A stretch of 8,011 nucleotides of DNA from Acidobacteriota bacterium (GTDB lineage Bacteria; Acidobacteriota; Terriglobia; Terriglobales; Acidobacteriaceae): NCBI GenBank assembly GCA_021778875.1, contig JAJYBT010000075.1, forward strand, positions 1 through 8,011. Reading direction: 5' to 3'. The notes beneath the pieces were generated by a model. The model did not search any database. It saw only the letters and a program-made list of their open reading frames with translations, and had not been told where the DNA came from. A program made the position numbers and the translations under genes. How positions within the stretch are numbered: the stretch's first letter is position 1; the number at the start of each line of letters is the position of its first letter. Shown here piece after piece: positions 1-6,616 of the stretch.

Positions 1-815
1 ACCGCAGGCGCACGCAGTTCGACGCCAACTGGGGCCTCTGGTTCTGGGACAACGCCATGCAGTCCGGCGCGGACAACAACGCCGCGCTCACCAATGACCC
101 CAAAGACCCCAGCGCCATCCTCGCCGTCGATGCCTCCATCTGGGCCATGCGCGAATACCTCGCCATGGCCGTCATCGCCGATCATCTCAACGATCCAAAA
201 GCCGCGCGCAGCTATCGCCAGCAGGCCGCGGCCACCCGCAGCGCCATCCTCGCCAGGCTCTGGTCGTCCACGGACGCCATGTTTTTCAATCGCCGCCGCG
301 CCAATGGCGCATGGGTGCGCGTCATCAGCTGGTCCAGCTTTCTGCCGCTTGTCGACGGCCTGTTGCCGCCCGCCGATGCGCGCCGCATGATTCGCTGCCA
401 CCTGCTCAATCCCGACGAGATGCAGTCGCACTACGGCTTCCGCAGCCTGGCCAAAAGCGAACCCGCCTATAACAACCAGGCAACCATCAACCCCTACTCC
501 AACTGGCGTGGGCCGATATGGATCAATGCCAATTTTCTCGATTGGTTTGCGCTGCGCCGCTATGGCTTTCACGCGGAGTCACGCTGGCTGGCCGTCACGC
601 TGTCTGCCATGCTCCGCCGCGACATCGCCCGCTGGGGCTCCATGCACGAGGACTACAACGCTGAAACCGGCGACGGCCTCGCGCCGACTCCCGAGCAATC
701 CCCCGGCGGCAAGTTTGCCGGCTTTGTTGGATGGAACCTGCTCGCACAGGACATGCTGCAGTGCGAAACCGGGCATGGGCATTGCGTGGCGCTGGAGATC
801 AACGATGCAAAGTAA
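1..815 (+). CDS. GH63/MGH1-type glycoside hydrolase, C-terminal part (5' end outside window)
   Basis: The frame is open from base 3 and ends at TAA 813-815, giving 270 visible residues; the start lies to the left of the window. The fragment has the hallmarks of the (alpha/alpha)6-barrel clan that includes GH63 glucosidases, mannosylglycerate hydrolase (MGH1-like) and trehalases. Near the left edge a WFWDNAMQSGADNN stretch (residues 13-26) matches the SG-x-D catalytic-acid motif, with Asp24 the likely acid. A YSNWRGPIW stretch follows, with WRGPIW at about 168-173, and then HEDYNAETG, where Glu216 is the likely catalytic base. The tail, a GKFAGFVGW segment, is also typical. It should hydrolyse a glycosidic bond with inversion, but the substrate (alpha-glucoside, mannosylglycerate, trehalose or other) cannot be read from this part. 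Any signal peptide would be in the missing N-terminus. It converges on the rhodanese gene. Family call is firm; substrate is unknown. Confidence 0.85.
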   Translation, partial: RRRTQFDANWGLWFWDNAMQSGADNNAALTNDPKDPSAILAVDASIWAMREYLAMAVIADHLNDPKAARSYRQQAAATRSAILARLWSSTDAMFFNRRRANGAWVRVISWSSFLPLVDGLLPPADARRMIRCHLLNPDEMQSHYGFRSLAKSEPAYNNQATINPYSNWRGPIWINANFLDWFALRRYGFHAESRWLAVTLSAMLRRDIARWGSMHEDYNAETGDGLAPTPEQSPGGKFAGFVGWNLLAQDMLQCETGHGHCVALEINDAK

Positions 816-822
816 AACGGCG

Positions 823-848
823 AGAGGCGCCGCGCGAACCCCGCCTCT
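823..848. terminator. Inverted repeat between convergent genes, possible terminator
   Basis: AGAGGCG (823-829) and CGCCTCT (842-848) form a perfect 7-bp stem with a 12-nt loop. It lies in the 48-bp gap between the convergent stop codons of the glycoside hydrolase and the rhodanese. No T-tract follows on either strand, so it is not a standard intrinsic terminator. It may instead be an RNA 3'-end stabilising or Rho-assisted structure, or chance in GC-rich DNA. Confidence 0.35.
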
Positions 849-863
849 GAGTTCAGCCGCAGG

Positions 864-1229
864 TTACCGGCTGTTTACAATCTGCGCGGCCCGGTGATAC
901 GAACCGAGATTGAAGGTCTGCGTGTAGCCCATGGACACAAGCTTCCTTTTCGCAATGCCGCTGCGCGAGCCGCTCTGGCAGTGCAGCAGCAGAACGCGAT
1001 TCTTGTCAGCCACCTTGCGCGCCACCAGCGCCTCTATCTCACTTAAAGGCATATTGACCGCTTTCGGCAGGTGGCCGGCGGTGTACTCTGCTGCGGTGCG
1101 CACATCAATCACCATCGCCCCATGTTTCAGGTGCTCCGCCGCTGCTTTGTGTGAAATCTGGCCGGCGCGCTTCAGCAGATAGAACACCACCAGAACAGCA
1201 ACAACAATCAGAACAGACGTCCAATTCAT
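864..1229 (-). CDS. Membrane-anchored single-domain rhodanese (sulfurtransferase)
   Basis: The protein has 121 residues from ATG 1229-1227. Residues 3-19 form one strongly hydrophobic helix followed by Lys20-Arg21. By the positive-inside rule this suggests an anchor with the catalytic domain in the cytoplasm. A single rhodanese domain follows: the VIDVRTAAEY strand/loop at 40-49, GHLPKAVNMP at 52-61, and the active-site loop CQSGSRS at 84-90. Cys84 is the persulfide-carrying nucleophile and Arg89 is the conserved loop arginine. Rhodaneses move sulfane sulfur between thiosulfate or persulfides and acceptors. An in-frame TTG at 1304 would add 25 residues without hydrophobic character, so the ATG just before the helix is preferred. 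A GAGGT sits 12 nt upstream of the ATG, which is somewhat far. It lies 84 bp downstream of the oxidoreductase on the same strand and may be co-transcribed with it. Confidence 0.88.
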   Translation of the reverse strand: MNWTSVLIVVAVLVVFYLLKRAGQISHKAAAEHLKHGAMVIDVRTAAEYTAGHLPKAVNMPLSEIEALVARKVADKNRVLLLHCQSGSRSGIAKRKLVSMGYTQTFNLGSYHRAAQIVNSR

Positions 1230-1313
1230 ATGTTTCAGGTTACCTCGTCCGCCGCCAATCCATTTGGATGCCCCGTCCTGCCCGCGTAGTTGTCTTTGCG
1301 GCAAGCTGGGGCT

Positions 1314-3473
1314 CTATGCCTTCGCCACCTCAACCAGCGCGGAGTAAAACGTAGCCCCAGCGCCCAGATCGGTCAGCCGCTCACTCGTCAGCACATTCTG
1401 GTTCACGCCATCCGGGTGCATCTTGGCCCAGTCCAGGTGGCCCGCCACAACGCCCGGCGGAACGCTGCCATTGATAAGCGCTGTCAGTTTGAGTTCGCCG
1501 CGGTCATTCCACACGCGCACCGCATCGCCGTCCGCTATGCCGCGCGCCTCAGCGTCTGTGGGATGCATCTCCAGCCGCTGGCTCGTCCTCGACTCCATCC
1601 GGCGGTGCCCGTCCAGATTGGCGAAGGTCGAGTTCATATAATTGTCCGCCTTGCGCCCCAGAAACTCCAGCGAATAGCGCTTCGCGCCCTCGCCCCAGCG
1701 CGATTCTGCCGGCGGCGTAAAGGCCGGCAACCCGTCCAGCCCCTGCGCGGCCAGCGTCTCGGAATAGAACTCCATCTTGCCCGAGGGTGTGGACAACGGC
1801 CCTTCCTTGTAAGGCATAAACGGCTGTGTCTCGGGGGCGCGATGAAAGCTGAGCGGGATGTGCCCCTGCTCCTGCAGGTCCTCAAACGTGATGTGCTGCA
1901 TGCCTGCGTTGGTCGAGTGGCCGTCCAGGCCGATCCCAAGCGCCTGCCGGATCATCTGCTCCGGCGAATCGCGAAAGCAGTCGTTCGTGAAGCCCATCCA
2001 CTGCGCCAACTGGCTGAAGAGCCACACGTTGGGACGCGCCTCGCCCTGCGGCTCGATTGCCTGGTTGGACATCTGCACAAAGTAGTGCCCATAGGCACCC
2101 TGAATATCCGTGTGCTCCAGAAACGTCGTCGCCGGCAGAACGTAATCCGCGTAATCCGTTGTATCCGTGAAGAACTGCTCATGGACCACAGTGAAGAGAT
2201 CGGGGCGCATCAGCCCGCGGCGCACGGCATTGTGGTTCGGGGCCACCGCGCCGGGGTTCGAGTTGTATACAAAGAGAGCCTGGACCGGCGGGCCATCCTC
2301 GGGATTGCCGCCGAGCTCAGTGAGCGCCCAGCCGAGCGTAGACATATTGACAACGCGCGCCTGCCGCCCGAGCGGTGAATCCAGCGCCAGATCGGGCCGC
2401 TCCACTTCAACCTTGTTCCATTTGAACGCGCCGGAGGTGGAAAGCTGCCCGCCGCCGCCGCGATGCTTCCATGCGCCCGTGAGCGCCGGCAGCATGGCGA
2501 TCGCCCTCACCGCAGAGCCACCGTTCTCGCTCCGCTGCACGCCATAGTTCATGCGCAGCGCCGTGGGCTGCGTGGTGGCGTACTCGCGCGCCAGTTGCTC
2601 AATCTCCGCCGCCGTCATGCCGGTCCAGGCTGCCACGCGCTCGGGCGTGTACTCGCGCGCGCGCTCCTGCAGCCGCTCAATGCCGTGGGTCATTTCGGCG
2701 ATATAGGCGCGATCTTCCAGCCCTTCGCGCAGAATGACGTGCATCAGGCCCAGCGCCAGCGCCACGTCCGTGCCGGGACGGATGGGGATGTGCCAATCCG
2801 CCAGCGCGGCGGTGCGCGTGCGATAGGGATCGATGACGATGAGCCGCGCGCCGTTGCGCCGCGCCTGCTCCACCATGGGCCACAGGTGGATGTTGTTGCC
2901 GTGGATGTTGCCGCCCCAGGCAAGGATCAGCTTCGCCAGCTTGAAGTCTTCGGTTGGAGTGCCCAGCTTTTTGCCGTAGACCAGGTCCCACGCCACACCG
3001 CCAGCCACCGAGCAGATGGTGCGGTCCAACTGGCTGCCGCCAAGGCGGTGAAAGAAGCGCCGGTCCATGGAGCCGTAGCCGAGCAAGCCCATGGTACCCG
3101 CGTAGCTGTAAGGCAGAATCGACTCCGGCCCGTAGTTGTCGCTTATTTGCTGGAGCCGCGCGGCAATCCCGCTGAGCGCCTCGTCCCAACTGATGCGCTC
3201 AAAAGCCTCGTGCTCCTGGCCGCGCCGGAGCGGCCCCCTGGCCACGCCCAGCTTGCGCTTCATCGGATAAAGAATGCGGTCGGGCGCGTAGACGCGGTCA
3301 AGATATTTGGCCACCTTGCCGCAGAGAAAGCCCTGGGTCACGGGCTGCGACGGGTCGCCCTCGACTTTCACCGCGCGGCCTTCCTCGTTCACCGTCACCA
3401 GCACGGCGCACGAGTCCGGGCAGTCGTGCGAGCAGACCGTATGCACAATGCGAAAGGGCGAAGCAGCCGCCAT
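1314..3473 (-). CDS. Molybdopterin-dependent oxidoreductase, catalytic subunit with N-terminal 4Fe-4S cluster (DMSO reductase superfamily)
   Basis: The protein has 719 residues from ATG 3473. The N-terminus carries the 4Fe-4S motif: CSHDCPDSC gives Cys14, Cys18 and Cys22, with Cys51 as the fourth ligand in the LCGK motif. Lys53 matches the residue placed between cluster and pterin in this superfamily. The molybdopterin-binding core follows, including ISWDEAL (94-100), and DRTICSVAGG (150-159), where Cys154 is a candidate Mo/W ligand. Next come LAWGGNIHGNN and VIDPYRTRTA. Later motifs are the VYNSNP, DYVLPATTFLEH and STPSGKMEFYS stretches and a C-terminal dinucleotide-binding domain. Length is normal for a full catalytic subunit. 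There is no twin-arginine signal, so it is probably cytoplasmic. No electron-transfer subunit is nearby and the substrate is unknown. A GTG at 3497 would add 8 residues, but ATG 3473 puts Cys14 at the usual distance and fits the TACAAT box. Confidence 0.9.
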   Translation of the reverse strand: MAAASPFRIVHTVCSHDCPDSCAVLVTVNEEGRAVKVEGDPSQPVTQGFLCGKVAKYLDRVYAPDRILYPMKRKLGVARGPLRRGQEHEAFERISWDEALSGIAARLQQISDNYGPESILPYSYAGTMGLLGYGSMDRRFFHRLGGSQLDRTICSVAGGVAWDLVYGKKLGTPTEDFKLAKLILAWGGNIHGNNIHLWPMVEQARRNGARLIVIDPYRTRTAALADWHIPIRPGTDVALALGLMHVILREGLEDRAYIAEMTHGIERLQERAREYTPERVAAWTGMTAAEIEQLAREYATTQPTALRMNYGVQRSENGGSAVRAIAMLPALTGAWKHRGGGGQLSTSGAFKWNKVEVERPDLALDSPLGRQARVVNMSTLGWALTELGGNPEDGPPVQALFVYNSNPGAVAPNHNAVRRGLMRPDLFTVVHEQFFTDTTDYADYVLPATTFLEHTDIQGAYGHYFVQMSNQAIEPQGEARPNVWLFSQLAQWMGFTNDCFRDSPEQMIRQALGIGLDGHSTNAGMQHITFEDLQEQGHIPLSFHRAPETQPFMPYKEGPLSTPSGKMEFYSETLAAQGLDGLPAFTPPAESRWGEGAKRYSLEFLGRKADNYMNSTFANLDGHRRMESRTSQRLEMHPTDAEARGIADGDAVRVWNDRGELKLTALINGSVPPGVVAGHLDWAKMHPDGVNQNVLTSERLTDLGAGATFYSALVEVAKA

Positions 3474-3479
3474 GCGTCC

Positions 3480-3485
3480 ATTGTA
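3480..3485 (-). promoter_or_regulatory. Candidate -10 box TACAAT for the oxidoreductase
   Basis: Read on the minus strand, TACAAT is followed by GGACGC and then ATG 3473. The 6-nt spacing would place the transcript start at or next to the start codon, meaning a leaderless mRNA. No clear Shine-Dalgarno lies before that ATG. I see no good -35 hexamer. The box resembles the two TACACTGG boxes elsewhere in the window. Confidence 0.45.
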
Positions 3486-3507
3486 AGCTGAACCCACCTG
3501 ATATTCC

Positions 3508-3520
3508 CGGAGAAACTCCG
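3508..3520 (+). promoter_or_regulatory. Shine-Dalgarno inside a hairpin abutting the start codon
   Basis: The bases CGGAG (3508-3512), AAA, CTCCG (3516-3520) form a perfect 5-bp stem with a 3-nt loop that ends directly at ATG 3521. The GGAG ribosome-binding core (3509-3512) is entirely paired in this stem. Spacing from GGAG to ATG is 8 nt, which is good for initiation once the stem is open. This settles the start of the DUF4440-like gene. Confidence 0.55.
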
Positions 3521-3976
3521 ATGAGAAAAATTCTGCTGGTTTTCGTTTTGATATGCGCCGGCCCGGCCATGCACGCCCAAACCGCGACAGGCGATGAGGC
3601 CGCCATCCGCGCCGTTATCGCCGCGCAGGTGGCCGCCTGGAACCGCGGCGACATTCCAGGTTTCATGAAGTCGTATGAGAACTCGCCGGAGACCACCTTC
3701 ATTGGAACGACCGTGCGCAAGGGTTACGGTCCTATTCTTGAGCGCTACAAGGCGAGTTACGCGAACCGCGAGCAGATGGGCACGCTCACCTTCAACGACC
3801 TCGCGGTCCGCCTGCTCCCCGGCGCGTGCGGCAAAGTTGAGTTCGCCGTGGTCACGGGCCGCTTCCACCTGGCCCGCAGCACGCGCGGCGAAGCGGCAAA
3901 AGACGATGGCATCTTCTCGCTTGTATGGCGCAAAGGCACCCACGGCTGGAAGATTCTGCTCGACCACACGAGTTGA
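3521..3976 (+). CDS. Exported NTF2-like (DUF4440/SnoaL-like) protein
   Basis: The protein has 151 residues. Residues 1-19 are a Sec signal peptide: Arg2-Lys3, a hydrophobic core ILLVFVLICAG, and likely cleavage after the Ala of MHA (residue 19). Cys12 is not in a proper lipobox because Ile precedes it, so it is not a convincing lipoprotein. The mature part is a single NTF2-fold cone-barrel of about 130 residues. It shows the usual AIRAVIAAQVAAWNRGD helix-and-turn start, a FMKSYENSPETTFIG segment, a long middle helix (YGPILERYKASYA) and terminal strands FSLVWRKGTHGWKILLDH. Proteins of this group are periplasmic or extracytoplasmic and most have no known reaction; small-ligand binding or isomerase-like activity is possible. 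It is divergent from the oxidoreductase and 118 bp upstream of the glycosyltransferase, so its link to either is unproven. Confidence 0.85.
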   Translation: MRKILLVFVLICAGPAMHAQTATGDEAAIRAVIAAQVAAWNRGDIPGFMKSYENSPETTFIGTTVRKGYGPILERYKASYANREQMGTLTFNDLAVRLLPGACGKVEFAVVTGRFHLARSTRGEAAKDDGIFSLVWRKGTHGWKILLDHTS

Positions 3977-3984
3977 GGGCCCTG

Positions 3985-3990
3985 TACACT
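3985..3990 (+). promoter_or_regulatory. Candidate -10 box TACACT upstream of the glycosyltransferase
   Basis: TACACT lies inside CCTGTACACTGG (3981-3992), 9 bases after the stop codon of the DUF4440-like gene. The 22 bases 3981-4002 match 6613-6634, in front of the HIT gene, at 19 positions. Transcription would start near 3997 and give a leader of roughly 100 nt before TTG 4095. No convincing -35 element is visible. Confidence 0.4.
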
Positions 3991-4035
3991 GGACGCGTCC
4001 TGCGCTGCTTCCCCTGGCGAAACCCAGCGGGAAGC

Positions 4036-4089
4036 ATGATCTTCCATGCGACAATTCACCGCAGAGACGCACAAGGCTGCAAGGAGTAG
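4036..4089 (+). CDS. Possible 17-codon upstream ORF in the glycosyltransferase leader
   Basis: ATG 4036 opens a frame encoding MIFHATIHRRDAQGCKE and ends at TAG 4087-4089, 5 nt before the TTG start of the glycosyltransferase. Its last two sense codons, AAG GAG, are the Shine-Dalgarno of that gene, so a ribosome terminating here could pass straight to the TTG. Its own ribosome site is poor: GGGAA lies only 2 nt before the ATG. It may be a chance frame; no conservation evidence is available. Confidence 0.2.
   Translation: MIFHATIHRRDAQGCKE
4081..4086 (+). promoter_or_regulatory. Strong Shine-Dalgarno AAGGAG that fixes a TTG start
   Basis: AAGGAG is followed by 8 nt and then TTG 4095. It is the best ribosome-binding site in the window and the reason for choosing a TTG start. 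The open frame continues far upstream across the preceding gene, but no other start there begins a glycosyltransferase fold. Confidence 0.75.
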
Positions 4090-4094
4090 CAAAG

Positions 4095-5255
4095 TTGACC
4101 TCAGGGTCCAAGCGGATTATTTTTCTGATTCGCCATATCGGCGACTATCACGCGCCGCGCCTGATGCGATTGCAGCGGGATGCACTTGAGGCAGGCCATG
4201 AGTTCCTGGTGATTGAAGCAGCGGACCAGTCTTCGCTCTATGCCCATCGCCAGGCCCGCGCGGCGCTGCTGAAGCAAGGGATTCATCATGTATCCCTGCA
4301 CGGAGCCGGAAGTCTGAATATCCTGAGAAAGCTGACGCCTGAAATTTCGCAATACAAGCCTGACGTGATTTTCACCATTGGCTATTCCGATGCCGTGGCG
4401 CTCTGCGGTCTGGCGATGGGCAAGGCTCTGGGCGCGCGGGTCTGCTTCCTCGCCGACAGCAAGGCCGATGACCAGCCCCGCCGTGCGCTGCGCGAAGCCA
4501 TCAAAGCGCGCATCCTGCGCAGATACGACGGCGCGCTGGTGGCCGGCGAGCGCCACAAGTCCTATTTCGCCGGGCTGGGCGTCAGGCCCGAGTCCATCGA
4601 GACAGGCTATGACGTCATCGACAACAACTACTTCGCTGAGCGCGCGGCGCGGTTTCGCGGCAAGGCGAGCCTGGTGCGTTCCCTTGGCATTGTGCCTTCC
4701 CGATATGTGCTCTTGGTAAGCCGGCTGATCCCACGCAAGCGCGTGGATCGCGCGCTCCAAATCTATGCGGCATCGCGCCTGGCGGCAAGCCAGGTGAAGT
4801 TGCTGATCATCGGGCAAGGCCCGGAGCAGAGTCGCCTGCGGGAGCAGGTTCAGGCATCCGGCTTGCTGGAACACGTGCTCTTCAGGAGCGAGGTAAAGAG
4901 CACCATGATGCCGCTCTTCCATGCCTTTGCCGAGGCCCTTCTGCTAACGTCGGAATACGACCAGTGGGGACTCTCAGTGAATGAGGCGATGGCCTGCGGC
5001 ACACCCGCGCTTGTCACAAGCCGCTGCGGATGCGCGGGCGAGATCGTGCTGCACAAATCAAATGGCTTTGTGTGGGACGGAGTTTCGACGCAGACCGGCG
5101 CGGCCCTGCTGGATCGCCTGGTGCTCGAGCCGGAGACACGACAGCGTTTCAGTACCGCCGCGATCCGGACAATGAAGGAGTGGGGCCTTGCGCGCTTCGC
5201 CACGGCGGCAATGAAGCTTGTGGACGCTGGTGATGCGAACCCCGCGCAGCGATAA
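4095..5255 (+). CDS. GT-B glycosyltransferase (GT4-like)
   Basis: The protein has 386 residues from TTG 4095. The N-terminal Rossmann-like half starts with KRIIFLIRHIGDYHAPRLMRL and contains PDVIFTIGYSDAVAL. The C-terminal half begins at about residue 205 with the donor-binding LLVSRLIPRKRVDRAL stretch, where Arg210 and Lys215 are the usual diphosphate-binding pair. It continues with KLLIIGQGPEQSRLREQ. The family signature is DQWGLSVNEAMACGTP: the classic E-x7-E pair appears here as Asp289-x7-Glu297. There is no signal peptide or membrane helix, so it should act in the cytoplasm or at the inner membrane face on a lipid-linked or other acceptor. Sugar donor and acceptor are unknown. The pyruvyl transferase follows after 31 bp on the same strand, which suggests a shared role in a surface polysaccharide. 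Initiation at TTG after a strong Shine-Dalgarno may keep translation modest. Confidence 0.88.
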   Translation: MTSGSKRIIFLIRHIGDYHAPRLMRLQRDALEAGHEFLVIEAADQSSLYAHRQARAALLKQGIHHVSLHGAGSLNILRKLTPEISQYKPDVIFTIGYSDAVALCGLAMGKALGARVCFLADSKADDQPRRALREAIKARILRRYDGALVAGERHKSYFAGLGVRPESIETGYDVIDNNYFAERAARFRGKASLVRSLGIVPSRYVLLVSRLIPRKRVDRALQIYAASRLAASQVKLLIIGQGPEQSRLREQVQASGLLEHVLFRSEVKSTMMPLFHAFAEALLLTSEYDQWGLSVNEAMACGTPALVTSRCGCAGEIVLHKSNGFVWDGVSTQTGAALLDRLVLEPETRQRFSTAAIRTMKEWGLARFATAAMKLVDAGDANPAQR

Positions 5256-5286
5256 GGCCAGCGGGCGAACCCGAGCCTGGAGATGC

Positions 5287-6564
5287 ATGACCAAGGAATC
5301 GACAAGGGAGACGCAGTCCAGCCCGCGCAGGACTGTGATCTTCAACGTCTTCGGGCACTCCAACGCGGGCGACGCGGTTCTCCTGGAGGCTCTCGTCGGC
5401 ATGCTCCGCGATCTTCATCCGGAAAATGAACTCTCCGGGATTGCCTTCGATGCCGCTTCAGAAGAGCGCTGGATGCCGGCCCTGCCGTGGGCCGAGCGCA
5501 TCGGCAACGCGACAAGCCGCAGCATCGCCGGGCGTGCGCGACAGATTGCCGGACTAGGCATAGCCGCGCTGATTGCGGCGAGTCGCGCCTTTCTGCCGCT
5601 GCGCCACTTGCTGCCGCGCCGTCAGCGGCTCGCGGTGGAATCCCTCATCGGCTCTGACCTCGCCATCTCCTGTCCCGGCGGCTATCTCGAAGACTCCAAC
5701 GCTGCCTACATCGTCAACCTGCTCTCCATCCTGCTGGCGGCGCGCTTGTCAAAGCAGGTCGTTCTGGCCCCGCAAAGCGTAGGGCCGGTGCGCAGCGGCC
5801 TGGGGCGTTGGCTCATGCGCCGCGCCATGCGCGCCGCCGATCGCATCTTTGTCCGCGAACATGAATCGCTCATCTTTATCGGGGCGCTGTTCCCACTGGC
5901 CGAGCGCGAGGCAGTCCTCGCCAAGGTGCAGACTGCCGGCGATCTCGCGTTCTGGTTTCACCGGCAGCCCGCGGCCTCACTGGAAGCGGAATGCACGCAG
6001 CTCGGCATCGACCCCACGCGCAAGCTGCTCGGACTCACGGTCGTGGACTGGAGCTTTCCCCATGCCGCCGACCCGCAGGCCGCCCGCACCAACTACATTG
6101 AAAGCCTGTCAGCCTTGATTCGCCACGTGGAAGCGAGGCAGTCGCATCAGATTGTGATTTTCAACCAGGTGGCGCATGATCTCGAGCTCGCGCGCGAAAT
6201 TGGAAGACGTCATCCAGCCGTCATCGTGGACGCGCAGGAGCGCGAGGCGGGCATCCTCGCCAGGCTCATCGGCCGGTGCGATCTATTCATGGGCACGCGC
6301 TTTCACTCCTGCATCTTTGCGCTCGCCGAAAATGTAGCGACCGTGGCCATAGCCTATCTTCCTAAAACCAGCGGCATCATGCACGATCTGGAGCTGGATG
6401 ACCTCGTCGTAGACATCGATTCGATTTCAGGCGAGCAGTTAATCCGCCTGTTCGAGCGCGTTGCCGGCGAGCGCGCCAGCGTGCAAGCCAGAATCGACGC
6501 CCATCTCGGCATGTATCGCCAGCGTCATGACGGATTCCTGCGCTATCTTGCACATCGCGCATGA
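5287..6564 (+). CDS. Polysaccharide pyruvyl transferase family protein (CsaB/WcaK-like)
   Basis: The protein has 425 residues from ATG 5287. Family landmarks occur in order: GHSNAGDAVLLEAL near the N-terminus (residues 23-36; the usual form is GxxNxGDEA), SCPGGYLED at about 128-136, LAPQSVGPV at 160-168, FVREHES in the middle, and the signature GTRFHS at 336-341, with Arg338 and His340 matching the conserved R-x-H. Such enzymes transfer a pyruvyl group from phosphoenolpyruvate to a sugar of a cell-surface polymer, forming a ketal. A hydrophobic helix-rich segment at about residues 84-105 may be membrane-associated. Start choice: CTGGAG lies only 4 nt before ATG 5287, which is short; an in-frame ATG at 5233 would overlap the glycosyltransferase end and has no better site. 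It probably shares an mRNA with that gene. Some relatives have unproven chemistry, so the activity is inferred. Confidence 0.85.
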   Translation: MTKESTRETQSSPRRTVIFNVFGHSNAGDAVLLEALVGMLRDLHPENELSGIAFDAASEERWMPALPWAERIGNATSRSIAGRARQIAGLGIAALIAASRAFLPLRHLLPRRQRLAVESLIGSDLAISCPGGYLEDSNAAYIVNLLSILLAARLSKQVVLAPQSVGPVRSGLGRWLMRRAMRAADRIFVREHESLIFIGALFPLAEREAVLAKVQTAGDLAFWFHRQPAASLEAECTQLGIDPTRKLLGLTVVDWSFPHAADPQAARTNYIESLSALIRHVEARQSHQIVIFNQVAHDLELAREIGRRHPAVIVDAQEREAGILARLIGRCDLFMGTRFHSCIFALAENVATVAIAYLPKTSGIMHDLELDDLVVDIDSISGEQLIRLFERVAGERASVQARIDAHLGMYRQRHDGFLRYLAHRA

Positions 6565-6595
6565 AAGCACATTGGCAAACACCGGCATTCAGCGG

Positions 6596-6607
6596 GCGCA
6601 GCTGCGC
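6596..6607. repeat. 12-bp perfect palindrome upstream of the HIT gene
   Basis: GCGCAGCTGCGC is its own reverse complement. Its right end is 9 bp from the TACACT box (6617-6622), so it covers the place where a -35 element or an operator would sit. It could be a dimeric regulator site, or a chance GC-rich palindrome. Confidence 0.4.
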
Positions 6608-6616
6608 AGCGTCCTG

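Noticed and set aside
1230..1304. 25-residue N-terminal extension of the rhodanese from a TTG at 1304
   Set aside because: The extension is polar and glycine-rich and would precede the membrane helix. The ATG at 1229 begins the helix directly.
1290..3491. Two long plus-strand open frames (362 and 342 codons) opposite the oxidoreductase gene
   Set aside because: They mirror the codon pattern of a clearly functional minus-strand gene with full cofactor motifs. Their products are Arg/His/Ala-rich and show no domain. High GC explains their length.
3675..4094. N-terminal extension of the glycosyltransferase frame back to 3675
   Set aside because: It runs through the DUF4440-like gene in another frame, is Arg/Ser-rich and shows no fold. 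A strong Shine-Dalgarno fixes the start at TTG 4095.
3395..4111. 238-codon minus-strand frame opposite the DUF4440-like gene
   Set aside because: The plus-strand frame has a signal peptide, a ribosome-binding site and a recognisable fold; the opposite frame has none of these.
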